Assembly: GCF_036370855.1 (NCBI RefSeq)
Contig: NC_088099.1
Location: 29,780,501 to 29,844,500 of the forward strand
DNA from: Dromaius novaehollandiae
Lineage: Eukaryota; Chordata; Aves; Casuariiformes; Dromaiidae
DNA: 64,000 nucleotides
Direction: 5' to 3'
This document shows positions 28,293 through 41,719 of this stretch, piece after piece. A program made the position numbers and the translations under genes. Within the stretch, counting starts at the first letter, position 1, and every line of letters starts with the position of its first letter. The notes under the pieces were generated by a model. It worked only from the letters and a program-made list of their open reading frames with translations, ran no database searches and was not told where the DNA came from.

Positions 28293-28333
<41 letters not shown>
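28293..28333 (+). repeat. 41-base poly(A) run
   Basis: Uninterrupted A41 starting within an AATAAA. No SINE or retrocopied gene is recognisable immediately upstream, and no target-site duplication is evident. Such runs are length-unstable, so the exact length is uncertain. Confidence 0.9.
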
Positions 28334-28338
<5 letters not shown>

Positions 28339-28834
28339 CTGTGTATGATTTATCCACTGAGATTTGTTTTAGTCGTTCAGGAAACTATTTTGAAGAACTT
28401 TATTTTCACTGAAGCCCTGCGTTGTCAAATATGAGCGACAGACTCGTTGAGAAATGACTTTTTGGGCACTTTGGAAGCATTCTTTCCTGATGCAGGCTTT
28501 TTATACCAAATACTCTGTGCTTTTACTGTCAGTAATGAACCATGTACCTGGGGTTATAGAAAAGCTTCAAACCTTCCTCTTCCTCTTCCCCCTGTTCCAA
28601 CCCAGTGGTGGCAGTCACTTATCTATCTGGATAGATATAGCCAGATTATTTTTCTTGATATGTTTAACTTAATAATCTTAGTTTTCATATAGTTAGATAA
28701 GTAGAAAATCTGCCTCTTACACCCTTCTACCTTCATGTAGTTGGATGAAGGAGGAACTAAGTGTTGTGCTGATTGGAACTAGATGTAGGTGGCTATAGTT
28801 GAGCAAAGAGAAAGGTAATTTTTCTGACGTGCTG

Positions 28835-28898
28835 TTGTTGTGTGCAAGTTATAGCTTGCTCGCTTCTTGTTGTATATAAGTTATAGCTTGCTCACTCT
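28835..28898 (+). repeat. 32-bp tandem duplication
   Basis: Two head-to-tail copies (28835-28866 and 28867-28898) share TTGTTGT and the 16-base core AAGTTATAGCTTGCTC. They differ at a handful of positions elsewhere, so the duplication is not very recent. Confidence 0.88.
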
Positions 28899-31800
28899 TT
28901 ATTTTTTTAAACTGTAAAACCCTCTTCTGATTGTCATCCTCTGTTACCTGCTTTGATACATTAAAAAATTATCTTAGCTCTAATTTTGATTCATTGATAT
29001 CCTATCTAAGCTATAATGATCGAATACTAGGGAAAGGTTGGTTGCTTTGTTTTTCTTGAGGTGGATTTTTGCATGTCAGTACTGTGGCAAAACTTTTCCT
29101 AGCAACTGGAGTAAAAGCTACTGACGGACGTAGTAGAGGAATCGGCTTCTATGAAATACCATTGAAGTCTGAGTACATTGAGCCACCTACTTTCGCTGCC
29201 TTTAAGAGACCTTTTTCAGGGTGAAGCCGGAGTGTATGGGCTGTAATAAGTTTTACTTTCTAAATTCTCCTTCTAAGCTCTGCTTGCTAAACCTTCTGTA
29301 AAAAAAAAAAATACTTGGACACTGGGGAGCCTTAAGTCTCTTTGAAAGTCATTGGGACTTGGGTTTCCAGGTGCCCACATTACAATTGGAATATGGGATG
29401 TTGGTACTTTTGAAATTTTACCTTTGATCTACTCTCTTTGCAGTGATCAATCTAAGGGTTACCAGGAGTAAGGCATAATAAAGCTACAGTAGGATGGAGG
29501 CCAGGGCTCAAGCAATGAATGACCTGATCTGAGTTTGCTCTGATGCTGCTATTCCAGCCCTCTCTTTTTTTCTCCTCCTGTGCTTATACTGTGTAATGGG
29601 GGGTGGTAAATGCTGAGACAAGTATTTTTGGTTTTATTTGAACTGTTGTTGAGGAGGAAGAAAGCTCACATAAAGAGATATGGGAACTTGCTGAATATAA
29701 AGAGTGCTGCTACCTTATGGTTAAGCTTAACTTTGTTAATCAGTTAATGACAAATGCACTTGTGAGTTAAGAGAACTGCATAGGTGGTGGTGATTTCAGT
29801 TTTTACAAGTGAGTTTGAAGTAAGTGTGTATCTGAGGTTTTTGTTTATTTTGTTTCAAGATTTAGGTTAATCTCGACTGAAATTTTTTGTTTCCTATATG
29901 AGGATTTTTCTTTCTTTAAGAGCACACTAATAAGCTAGTCCACATGTAAAATAATCTAAAGTATTCAACCTACTGGACAAGCTAGACTGGAGATTCAAAT
30001 CACTGCTGATAAAGGAAGGGGTACTGTGTGCTCACATGTTACTCTTTCAGGTGCCTGCCACAGCTGGGAATAAATACAATTAAATATTTGGAAGGAGTAC
30101 ATGCTGGAAAAGAGAAGACATATGCAAAGTCTGTGCAGTTTTGTCAATTCTGATAGAGTGGCAAGCCCTGCAAGAAGTTAGCAGCTCATTATACATTATT
30201 ACTTTTGGAGTATTATTAATGTATTTACTGTATAAAGAGAATTCTAATTCTGGGATTGAGATTGGTTAAAAAAAAAAGTACAGGGCTAACATCACATTAA
30301 TGTAAATGTGCTGAAGCTCTCTGGCCTTCCATGGAGTTATATTTAATCTTACACCCACAGGAAACCTGTTTGCAACCTGTCAAGTTGCACAAGTGCAAGT
30401 GTAAGTCATGCTTGCAAACCTGTATCATTAATGAAGGGAATCTTAAAATCAAAATGAAGCCTTTGACTTTTATGTGCACTAGTAGGACTAATTGTAATCA
30501 ACTGACTACATAAAATGTGGCAATTCTTCCCTACTCCGAAAATGCTAATTACATTTAATGTTGCTTCTGAACAAGCCCTGCAACTCATTTATTTCATCTT
30601 TCTCTCAATGGAGAAGTGTTTCATCCAATATAATTTTGCACAATCTTTCCAGTCGTTCTTTGAATAAGGAAAGACTTCTTAAGACTACTCCCCTTGGAAT
30701 GTTTTTAAATAATATTTTTCTATCTAGATGTTTGAAGCTTGTCAGATTCATTCTGTTCCTTATGACTACAGTCCTTTTTGTACTACATATTAACTTTGCC
30801 ATGCCTTAACATAAATTCTTAAAGTATTTTGGTCCAATTATAATCCAGGATTGCCTGGCGAGTCCTATATAAGCCCTCCCTGTGTGTGTGACAGGAGGCA
30901 TGGTCCCTGCTTATTACTCTGGACTTGTGTATTCCTTTCTCTCCCTCAGAACAAAGAAATGAGCTTAGGAGATGCACGTCACAGTTGATAGTACTGTTCC
31001 CTGATATGACTTGTGAAATATGTTTGAAAACTGAGCCCTAAGCCTGAAAAGTTCAGTTGCCGAACAGCAGTTAAAACTTGCAAAATTGAAAGTTGTGGGA
31101 GAGGCTTTGGAAGAACAGGGGGAGTTGTGCCCTTTGACAGGACCATAGCTTTTAACTCAATTATTTCTTTTAAGGTTTGAAATCATCCTAGCAGATGACC
31201 TCTCTAAACTAATCGGTGCCAATTCTATTGAAGCAAATTGTTTAAAATGATGCTATTCCAGAGCGTGTTTTCATGTCTTCTGCCTTTGAACTTTAAACCT
31301 TGGAGTGAAAGTAGTAGGCTTAAAACCTTAAATAGGATTCCTAGAGATGATCTGCTGTTTCCATACAGATTTTTTCAAAAACTGTGTTTGAAAGCTGATT
31401 TTGATTAAAATGCCTTTCAATATAAGCCCCTTGTTTGATGCGTGTGTGGAACTGCTTTTGTATTTGACTTTCTTAGGGTTAGCATCCAAACCTAGCTGTA
31501 GTGGTCATTTCCAGGCTGAGCTGTGCAGCTCAATAGCATTACACCCACGGGAACGGAGCAAATCCCTGCCTGCCTAGTTCAGCTTTGCAGTTGTATTTTA
31601 CAGGGGGAAAAAGATCATTTGTATGTCTGTCTGTAATAATTCAGAAAAGCTGCCATTAAAGGATAATCACTCAACATAATCTTTTGCATTCTACTGGATT
31701 GTTAGGCATAGGTTTATATTAAACTGCATACTATTTCTGTTGAAAGAGAGAGAATTAAAAACTTGATTGGATTTCTGTGACATTTTAAAGATAGAGTAGC

Positions 31801-32639
31801 TTTTTTAATTTTGTGGTTATATGTACGCATGCCTTATATGGTGGTTACAGTTTTTTTTTTTTTTTTTTGAGAAGATCTGCATTTCTGAAAAAAGAAATCG
31901 CTATTTTCTACAGCCTTAACAGGTAATTCAGGTAATTACCTTTAACAGCTAATGGGAAGAGAGGAAAATTTGTAAAGGATATTGCTTATTGAAGATGACT
32001 GCTGTTCAGTTCCTGTCATGGAAAATGGTTATTTAAGTTTGCTCTTTCTTGGAAGGTGAGAAGAGATGCAGGCAGCTGAGGTTGCTCCAGGTGCCCTTAA
32101 GAGCACTAGTGTGTTGAAACTGCAGCAGTAGAGAGTAGGATTGTGGGTGTGTTGGTGCCTTTGCACATGTTCTTAAAAATAGGGAAAAGTGAAGATGAGC
32201 AAAATTAAGGTCTTTATTGCAGAATGGTCATTAAACATGTGTGATCCTAATGTTACAGGTCGTTAACCTCTGTGGTAAGCAGAAAGTCCTTCATTTAAAA
32301 CAGTGCAAAATCTACTCACCTTTGCACTAAACTGTTCAGACTGTCGCTCCCTCCTGTTGTATTCATTTTGTAGGGAAGCAGTGACAGGCAGTTGATCTTT
32401 TTTGTTGGTAACTCTTTAAAAGGCATGGAAAACTTGGTATCTATTTTAGCAAGCAAGAAAGAGGGATTTTTGCCCTTGACTGAATGTGTAGTCTTCAGGA
32501 GAGAAAGAAAATTCTCAATATGTTGTTTGCTCATTAGCTTAGTCTCTTACCTAGCGGATTTGTAATTATTTACTGATGCCGTTAACAACTACAGGTTACG
32601 TAGCTATTGCCTGTTCACTTACAACACTAGCAGGTGAGA

Positions 32640-33180
32640 AGCTTTCAAGGGTCGTACACACGCGCGCACACAAGTCAACCTTCAGTTCATGATGCTTTTG
32701 CTGCCGGCTGTCAGCCCACGGGCTGCGTGGAGGAGCCAGCGCGCCCTCCCCAGCCCTCCCTGCAGAGCAAACCCCGCGAGCGGCTCGCCAGGATATCCTT
32801 TGAGAAGCAGCAGCAGCGTTTTTCCAATTGAAGCAATTTGCGGTTAAGCTTGTTGATCCAATGTCACGTGACTGGAAACGCAGGGAGCAGATTGACATCT
32901 AGCACGCTCTCTCAAACTCGCTGGAAATTAAAAAAAAAGGCGCGGGGGTGTGTGTGTGAGGAGGGAGGTTCCCTGGCTTGTTTCTAGCACTGTTAATTCC
33001 TGCCGGAGCTCGTTCGCTGCGAGCTCGGTTGGCAGGAGCAGAAGCAGCAGTGCTTATTCAGTAGCTCTCAATGAGGTCAAGCTGGATCAAAGGGAAAACC
33101 CCCGTGGAAACGTCTGCTGTGAGTTGTTCTTCCCTTTTGCCACGGTTTCTGCCAGTGAAATGCAGCCTCTACAGCAGAGC
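32640..33180. promoter_or_regulatory. Intronic CpG-rich patch, candidate internal promoter or enhancer
   Basis: CpG dinucleotides and GC content rise sharply against the AT-rich flanks: a CACGCGCGCAC stretch near 32660, CGCGAGCGGCTCG near 32776, and GGCGCGGGG near 32940. It includes the palindrome GTCACGTGAC at 32863-32872. It lies 1.7 to 2.2 kb before the exon at 34857, which opens in phase 0 and has an in-frame ATG at 34893. A plausible donor TTGTAG|GTAAAG sits at 33442/33443. No TATA box is evident. The promoter reading is inference from composition and motif only. Confidence 0.45.
32863..32872. promoter_or_regulatory. Perfect palindromic GTCACGTGAC (CLEAR-type E-box)
   Basis: The ten bases are an exact inverted repeat around CACGTG. 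This is the consensus recognised by TFEB/TFE3/MITF in lysosomal-network (CLEAR) promoters, and also a strong USF site. It sits inside the CpG-rich patch, the setting in which functional CLEAR sites usually occur. Occupancy cannot be seen from sequence. Confidence 0.5.
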
Positions 33181-34856
33181 TGGGCTTCAGAGTTCTCCAT
33201 TTCCCTGGCTGATAACTCTGTAGGAGGCTCTCAGGTTTTGTTAACTGGGCTTGTCAATAAGGCATCAACTGGATAATAATGCGGTGCATGTTGGGAGGAA
33301 AGGGGTTATCACGCTGTGTATTTTTTGAGGGAGTGGGAAGGGAAGAAGAAAGTGTGGTTTTGTCCTTTTGAAAAGCTCCAAGATATTGAGGTTACAGCTC
33401 ACAAGATTCTGTTTTATGTAATCTGCATATATAACTTTGTAGGTAAAGTAGTTGCAAAGTACCATTTAAATGTCCTTGGATTTCATCAGATAGGTATTCT
33501 TTAGCTAACTCGAGCTTAGGGGGCTAATAATAACTTATTTGGGGGGATACCTGTCTAAATATGTAATTGATGGGGAGGGGAAAAGGAAAAGCTTAATTCA
33601 GGACTTGGAAACATCTGTATGTAACTAAATTTCAGGAACAATCAATCTCCTTATGTAAGCAAGCTGCTGCTGTTCACTTGAGGGGTCTCTAATGTGATCA
33701 CTCAGAAATGTTTTTTCAAAATCCACTTCTGAATGTCAGCTATTTTAAATGAAACTTTTCAGTGGCGGTCTTTCACGATGAGCCAAAAAATTTCTCGTGT
33801 AATGAATGAGCCGTTTCTCCAGAAACACTGCTCTTCAGCATGCAGGAATGCTAACTTTGGCAGGTCGTGTTGTCTCCTTTGCAGCATGGTATCTCTGGGG
33901 AATAACGAAATGCTGGGCTGTAAATGCGTTAGTGCCGTAGCCCAACAATTTTTGTCAAAAGCAAACAAAGCCCTTTCCTGAATATGTATCTGGAAGGCTT
34001 GTGGTTTTATGGACTACTGAAGGATGTGAATTTCAAATTAAAACTGAACAAAGTAATTACCACCTCTTTGGAATATTATTATTAATGTATTGTAATCCCT
34101 GAGAGGAAATAAAGTATCACAGATCATTATCCTCTGCTGTCAAGTTCCTCTTGAAGGGAGATGGCATGATGCTTGTCTCTTGATCTTCAGCTAATATGTC
34201 TGGAAAATGGTCAGTGATATCACTGTTGCACTCTGAATTACGAGCGGCATAACGTTGCAAATGTCAGAAAGACTCGTGGCATTGCCATACCCCTCCCCCC
34301 TCCAAAGCACAGTATCCTTGTATTTTTGAGGTTATGTACTTTAATTTCAGTCTTCTGTTTATCTCCTTCAGTTAATGGTCTTGACTGTGGTGATCAGTGA
34401 GCTTTGGTTAACTTTTTTAAGGCTTAGTTAGATTTATAACTTTTGAAGTTGGATGGAGGAATGGAGGAAAATAGTGTGAAATTCATTCATGTAATATCTA
34501 GGCATAAAGTATGAATATTTGCTGGAGAGATTTGTGAAACAAACTCCTGAAGACTGATTTTCAATTATATACTTATATTTAATAAATAGAAGAGCAATAA
34601 TTGCAAAAATGCTGTGATTCTGCCAGGCATCACTGCAATATAAATATAAGAAGTATCAGATGTTAATTTATGCACTCTTATCACTCTTGTTTTGAGGATA
34701 GAATAAAATTGCTCTACAAAACCCATCACTGGATTTTTTTGTTTTAAGAGGGACTGTCTTTGTTTCCCTTTAGCCAGCTTCATTTTTAAACATAACGGAA
34801 AAAAATCATATTGTATCTTATTGGTCCAAATGGCGATGTTTTTTTTTTCATTTCAG

Positions 34857-35003
34857 CATTCAGCTTCTGAGTTGGTCCTAGTTGAAGATGAAATGACAGA
34901 TACTGAAGATAATGAAGAGGAAGATTTAGGAGTCATGGATGATCAACGTAGTGTAATTCTCCATCTCATCTCTCAGCTCAAACTTGGCATGGACCTTACC
35001 AGG
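34857..35003 (+). CDS. OSBPL10: OSBPL10 exon (window exon 3): acidic linker and start of ORD
   Basis: 147 nt, phase 0 at both ends, so it could be skipped or used as an acceptor exon without a frameshift. The acceptor follows a T9 tract and TTTCAG; the donor is ACCAGG|GTATGG. It encodes [20 protein letters not shown] and a further acidic run, then the conserved ORD entry [20 protein letters not shown] ending TR. The [14 protein letters not shown] segment forms the N-terminal lid/helix region that covers the lipid pocket in ORDs. An internal ATG lies at 34893-34895 (EDE-M). Confidence 0.95.
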
Positions 35004-38000
35004 GTATGGACACTATCTCTCTTTTATAATTGTTTATTCTTCTTTGTGTGTGTGAGTAATTTGTGTGAGCATGTTTTACCTTTGTAGAAAATCTGAATCA
35101 GAGACAGCTCTTGCAGGTTTGCTCCTTTATGAAAGTGTGGTTCCAGAGAGCTGTGGAGAGCTCTCTCCTACTATACAGGCTTTCATATGAAGTGACCGCA
35201 GCAGATGCTTCAAAAAATAAGGATGAGTTTCTGTTTCCTGTTCTTACAAGTCATATGAAGTGACTGTATGTTCTGTATGCATCCCAGATGTATGTTAAGT
35301 CAGGGTGCATAGTGTGTGCAAGGAACCATAATATTAATTTTCTGGATGAAGGAGATACATGCTCGAGTTACTGCTTTAAGGCTTGGATTCCATTTAGTTA
35401 CTTGATAGCTTCAAAAAAATCTTACAGGAAAGAAGCTACAGTCCTCTGTGCATCACACTTCTTGTCTATGTTAAGCAGCTGACCAGTTCAACCTTCTGTG
35501 CATCCTTCTTGTCCTGGAACCGTATCAGTTTACCCACACTGATGTGAGTGGAGAGGATATGGTGTCTGAGAGATTTACCATAAGCCCGTAGAGTTCTGAA
35601 AATCACGTAGATGTTCTAGAAATAGGAAATTCATCCTCTTAAGTAGTCTTACGTTCCTGTGATATCTTCTCATGTGGCTCTAAAAATCAAGTGGATTTTT
35701 CTAAAGATACGGAATACCTTTTCCTTCCATAGAAATTTTCTTCTTAAAAACAAGCAAACAAAAAAACCCATAACCCCCTCCCTCCCTCCAAATATAACTT
35801 ACTCTGACTTCCACAAATAAGAATGGTTTGGGATGATTGCAGAATTGCACTTGTGCATGAAGTAGCTTCTGCAAGAGATTCTTCTCATTGGCATTTTTAT
35901 ACTCTGAAGAGTTACCTCTGATTTCCTTTCGATCTTACACATTAATCAAAATTTATTATTGCTTTCTTACAAAATAAAGCTTTCTTAATATAGTCTCTTC
36001 TGCTTCCTCTGAAACAACTGACAATATTTAAAAACACTTGCCTTTTTAAGACTGAACAGTCCTGTGATCCATTGCTAAGTATAGCTATTGAATAGCTGCA
36101 CTGCAATTAATATTTTGTTCTGAATAGAACAAAAGTTTCATCATTTCGTTTGTGAATAATTTATACCTATCACTACTAAGTATCGCCAGGGTTATGTACA
36201 GTTCATTTTTGGTTTTGTTTTTTTACATTCCTCAATTTTTCATAGCTCTTCTTCTTTTCTATTTTGGTTTGTTGAGGCTGTCTGGATTCATAATGTTTAA
36301 GCTAGGCTAAGACTGTGCATGTGTGTGCATGTGTTAAAATATTTTGTCTTCAGTGATGAACAAGATTTTTTTTCCTTGATATCCAATGTCATCTTTTTGT
36401 CACAGCAGAGGGACAGAAATCCCAAAGACACACAATTAATGTAAATAAGAAAAGTGTAAATACTTGCAAGAAAAAAGGAAGGTAAATGTATGTTAACCTA
36501 TTTCTTATACATTGTTCCAAGATCATAATTTTTGAGGGTAATGCCATGCTACAGATCTGATAGTATTCGTCAAAATATTAGCAGGCATGAATGTGGGTGT
36601 ATTATACACCCAGTCTGAAAGGAGGTACAGGCATATGGCTAAGTTAGATACATCTGTAGTCTGTGTGATGCATGAATACACATATGATGAGTATTAATGA
36701 GACATGCCACATGTGCACATCACTTTTCTGACCATTTTGGGGATTAAAAAAATTGCAAGACAGCTGGCTGCTTTTCTTTTTTTATTATTTTTAATTAACT
36801 TTGCTTACTGACATGAGGCCCTCAAGACCACAGACATGAGATGATAAAGCTTGGTTTGTTGGCTGTACCTCTTTCATTTTTCGTTATTCCTCTAAAAGCG
36901 AGATTTCAGATAACCTTTGTGTTAGTAAGCTTGTACTGCAACTAGTTGTGACACAGTTAACGTCAGAGGATGTTTTAAATGTTTGCATTTTCCAGTGCCT
37001 TTTCCCCTAGGGTTGTTTCTTCAGTTCCTTTTATGAGCTAGAGCTTGTTACATGGTACACACATGGACAAACAGCTCTTCTGAGCCCAGGGTGGCTTTTG
37101 GTTCTGGATCCCTAATCGTTATCTTCATGTACCGTATCAGAGGAAACAGCATCTTTTCCTGAGGGGGTACTTGCTTGTGTTAGTGTTGGCCTTGCTTGCC
37201 GTGACACACATTCCCTATGATGATGATAGCCGCATTAAATGTTGGAGAGGTGTTTCACTTTTAAAATGTCATGCTGCCGTGCCTTTTAATGAAAAGCTAA
37301 ACAGTAAAAATCTGCTGTGATGGAAGAGCCACAACGAAGTATCACATCTGCATGGGGATTTGCTAGGACATGCTGCAGTGGACAAAGCGACTTCAGTAGC
37401 TGCTAGAGCGCCCTTGGTGGGTTCACAGTAGCAGAAAATAGTACAAAACGGATCCCTTGGACTGGTCTAGGATTGTAGACTTCACTTAGAGTTGCTGAAG
37501 AAACTTGCTTCTAATTTGTTGATTCTTTAAACTTTTTTTTTTAATGAGAAATAGTGCCAAAAATCATTGTCAGCCTGATAAATGTATTGGCAATTGGCAT
37601 CTACTGGATTAATGCTAACAGTTTGTACAGATGGCTGATGACTCTCCCCCATTCCTTCACCTTCCCTACACAGTTACTACTGTGCTAAAAATAAAGGGCT
37701 GTTATTGTGTATAAAAATGATGCCAATAATTCTGTAGGGTATTAGCCTGCTGTAAATTAACATTGTAGTTTGCTTCCTGTGTCTGAGTTTTAAAGTTGTG
37801 CTTCATACTTTACAATGTAAGTGGGATGAAAATAGTCTGTTTTATTCCTGCAGTGACACAGATGTAAGTGGAATGCTTTTTTCCCTCTAAGGTGGTGAAA
37901 ATCTCAGCATGGCATGCCCTGTTCAGATTTCTGGAGGAAAAAAAAAAAGCAGGGAGCAGTGCTGACACACATGTTTTGCCTCAAAGTAAATAGTAGAAAA

Positions 38001-41000
38001 AGGGATAAATAGCTCTGTTCTTAAGAAGTTATGCTCTTACTTTTTTTAGCTACATTCAGGTCTAATTAAGTATAGGTGAAGTCAAGCCTAGAAGGAGATT
38101 AAAATCAAACTCTGAACCAATACCCTTTTTCTAACCTCAGGAAAAAGGGAAAAATATGTGTTAAACCATTTTCTTTTCACTTTGAAGCCTGAGGGAGAAG
38201 AATAGAGGCTCTTCTGACTTTTTTAGAATGTGGTGGGGAGAGTTTTTGCTGCAAGATTTAAGCTACTTGATATGTGTTCGGCAAGGCTGCTGTTCTAGCC
38301 CTTTAGATGTCATTGCCAGCTTTTCCTCAGAGGGGAAAGAGTAGGCTGATTTGTCCTTTTATGCAATTACAAAAAAAGTCTTTGTAGTCCGGAAACAGTA
38401 TAGAGAATGTAGATCTGACGTGTAGTTTTCCAGGTAGTGTATTCTGTTTGGCTACAGAAGAATTGAAAACCTTGTTCCTCTTGAAGCTGGAGTACTAGCA
38501 CAAGGATATGATGGTCTAATGCTGGCAAGGAGAATACTGAATGCTTCCAAATTTTATTTGTTTCTATGAAAACTGAGCAAGCCAATTCAAGAGAGGACCA
38601 GTTGCCAAAAAAAAAGAAAAATTGATTGGTGTATGGTATGGCTATGGTAGTTTGTGGTGAAGTTACATATTGGCACTTACGGGCTGTGAGGATGTTTATT
38701 AATAGGGAATGTTTTCTAGGCATTTTTTGTAATATTGTAATTGTGTAAGCTTTAAACCGCAAGTATTTTTCATATGTAGTTCTGCCTCCTTTTGAGGAAA
38801 CAATTCAATTATTCTGTTTTGCAGTGGATCCTTTCCCGCTTACAAGCGAGGATGTAGATTCCCTGTTTAGTTGGGCTTTTAAAACAAAGTAACTGAGCTG
38901 GAGTTCAAACTTTATTAAAATTTTAAATTGGTGCCTGAAACTGAATAATGAAATGTGTCCAGTGGTTCTTAATGTCTTATTTAGTGACTATGTTGGCATA
39001 GCTCTGTTAAGTGTATGGTTGCAAAGCATATAGCTGGTAGTTGAGGGAGTAGATACGAGGGCTGTGTTTCCATGAGCAAGTTGACAGGATGAAAACACTT
39101 CAGTCTTTATGTTGTATCATAAAATTTGCATCATCTTAAGTGTGGTCCCTAGTTTCCTTGCTTTCTCTCCTATTTGTGCTAATAAAAGCCACTCTTCATA
39201 CAGGCAGCCACTTGGGCATGTAGAGAGATGTGGAGCAGAGTTTACTGAAATAAGCTTTCCTACCTTTGCTTGCTTGAAGTCTACGTGGTGAACTCATAGT
39301 CGCTTCTAGTATTTCTGGAAACAGCTGCCTTTATTTATTTATTTTTTCCTTCCTATGTTTTGGTGTTGGTTTCCCCTTTGATAGCCCAGTCTTTGAGTAC
39401 TCAGTTTATATCAAAATGAGATCTTGTATTGAATATTAGTAATGCTGAATTGATTTTTTTTAATTGTATCAGACAAGAAATATTTTGTCAGAACGAGAAT
39501 GCTACAAGTAAGATCAAAATGGAGTTGTTTCAAAAACTAAAAATACCGTAAGACAATCTACTAGCTTTCTACTTTTCCTTCCAAAGTTTTAGATTTCACT
39601 TTCTAAAAGTCAGTCTCCTCAGCTCCTGCTCCATCACTATCATACCATCATGGGCACCATAGCCTCTCTTTAGCACTGAAGAGTTTGTCATACATAGTGT
39701 GACATTCAGATGCTGCATCTTTAGGGAGCTCCATACAGATGCAGAGATGCAAATACATGCAGCAAGTTGAATGATTATGGCCTAGGCTAGTAAGACAAAC
39801 CAAGCAGAGTCCTCAAGGCTTACAGAATCGGAGGAATATTACGGGAACAATTTTGCTTGATTTATATCTAATTTGTAAAAATTACTCATCTACAAAACAC
39901 TGTATATTTTTATATACACACACATATATAGTATACATATATATACATTTATATATACGCATATATATAATATATACATATGTTATATATATAGTAGGTA
40001 TGTATGTTACCAAATTGAACAATGACCTGTTTTTATGCACTTGCAACATGTTGACTTACTGTGTAGATACAGATTGAGTTTGGACCATTGTGACTGGGGG
40101 AAAAATATATTTTTTATTTTTTAAAGAGCTAAACCTTCAATAAAAGTTTGATACTTTCTTTTTCATTATCCGTGGGATCCGAAAGGATGAAACTGTTCTT
40201 TGGTCTGACTCGGAATTGGAGGGAAACAAATTTAAGTTTCAAGGGTGGTTCCTTGCCTGCTGTAAATAGCCCTCACTTTTGGGAAAGGAGGAAGAGTAAA
40301 TGCAGTGAAGAACTAAAGAGAAGACAGAAGGGAGCTAAAGAGAGGAAAGTAAAAGAATTTGTTTGTGTGACCCTGGTGTCACATTTCTCTGTGACTGTTT
40401 TTAATAGAGTGGGGCAGTTCTGCATGGAGCGTCATCGAGCCGCTGGTTTCTAGGTAGATTTTTGTCTGTCAAGGACAGATCTGTTCCTTGTCATCGCTGG
40501 AGGGACCTCGGAGCTCCCCTGCGGCTGCCCTGCGCAGGCTATGGAGGGTTGGGGCACGGGGTGAGAGAAGGAATGGGGAGAAAAATTCTTCCAGGTTGCT
40601 CAGCCCTTGCCTCTCCTGCAGTGCACTCCATGATGTTTTACTGAAAACTTTTAATAAGGTGTTGTTTCTAAGCAGGTGACTTTGACATCTGCTTTGCTAG
40701 ATGAACCACTGCAGAGATTGCATCTGGGTTGCTTGGGGCTGGCCCCCTGCAATGTAGACTGCCCAGGGCTCAGTCCCGGCTTTCCTCTGGGCACCATGGG
40801 GCCTCTGTAGCCCTAGGACTTAAATGTAAGGGTTTGGGTGCTTTTTGTTTGTTTCAACAAGTCAGAACTAAGGAGAAGATGTGCTGTGGTCCACCACAGT
40901 AGTATAGTGTAGTATGAAACCAAGGGGATGTGCTGTCAGGAGAGCATGAGGGTGGCAGGGAGTTTGACAGGGGGACAGTATAGGGCAGAGAGAGCTGAAC

Positions 41001-41719
41001 CTGGAGCATTTTCTTCCCTTGGGTCTCTTGGAAGGGGTTCTGGGGCTGATTTTTATCCTTGGAAACGCACCTGAGACTTGTCTGGGTTGGACCTTGTTGA
41101 CTTGGCTCACGCTTGGGAGTCCAGTACATATGCAGTGGGTGATCGAGGGTCCAAGAGCGAAACAGGGAGCCTGGTTGTTTGCTGTGATGGGCAGATGTAC
41201 CCCTGTGTCCTCCACCACTTGGATGCTGGGGATGTGCTCGTTTACATAAAATACCTGTCTTCTAGTGGTTTGGGAGGGCTCCCCTCCCTTTTTTAGAGGG
41301 TTAATGATCAGTTGGGTTTGTTGATGTCAGAACTAAATTCCCATCAAAGTATGCTTTTGTGTTCTGTAAACAAGGAGAGCAACTAGAACAATGGTTTGTT
41401 TGTGAGCTGCGAGGGGAGGAAAAGGAAAATTTCCATGCGATTGGAACAGCACATCCCTGTTGCCCGATCTACTGTCGAGAATCATAATGAAATAGGAAGC
41501 AGTCTGCACAGCTATCAAGGCTGTTGATTTTTCCTTGGCTCATTATTTACCCTGCAAACAAACCGAAATTTGCTGTGGCAGAGGGGAGGAAAATACGCTC
41601 TCCTGAAACTTGGCTAAGCCAGAATTGCAGCTGTCTTAACTGTTCCCTCCCCCCTCCCCCTCCGCGCTGTGGTGCGATCTCGGGGCAATCACATCTGCCT
41701 TTGTCTGCTTTGCATACAG
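35004..41719 (+). other. OSBPL10 intron (6.7 kb)
   Basis: Non-coding and AT-rich. It begins GTATGG and ends CTTTGCATACAG. It includes a TA/CA-rich microsatellite-like block at about 39905-40000. The last 500 bases before the acceptor are somewhat richer in GC. Short ORFs (for example 38367-38762 on the minus strand) show no recognisable domain. No transposon is recognised. Confidence 0.72.
39905..40003. repeat. AT/CA-rich imperfect microsatellite (TATATACA-type)
   Basis: About 100 bases composed of TATATA and CACACA units with single-base interruptions. Many stretches are self-complementary, so alignment and length are likely unstable. Confidence 0.85.

Larger units (their letters stand above)
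16422..34856 (+). other. OSBPL10 intron (18.4 kb, longest in window)
   Basis: Non-coding. It begins GTAAGC and ends TTTCATTTCAG. It contains two short direct repeats (18613-18672 and 21634-21677), a motif-dense AT-rich block at 22380-22990, an antisense CR1 fragment at about 24190-25400, a 41-A run at 28293-28333, a 32-bp duplication at 28835-28898, and a CpG-rich patch at about 32640-33180. Nothing between these looks like an exon, RNA gene or other transposon. Confidence 0.72.

Noticed and set aside
28293..28333. Poly(A) run preceded by AATAAA as a possible processed pseudogene tail
   Set aside because: The signal runs directly into the tail without the usual spacing, nothing gene-like lies upstream, and no target-site duplication is seen.
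38367..38762. 131-codon minus-strand ORF
   Set aside because: No recognisable domain, AT-rich sequence, no splice or promoter support; consistent with a chance ORF in an intron.
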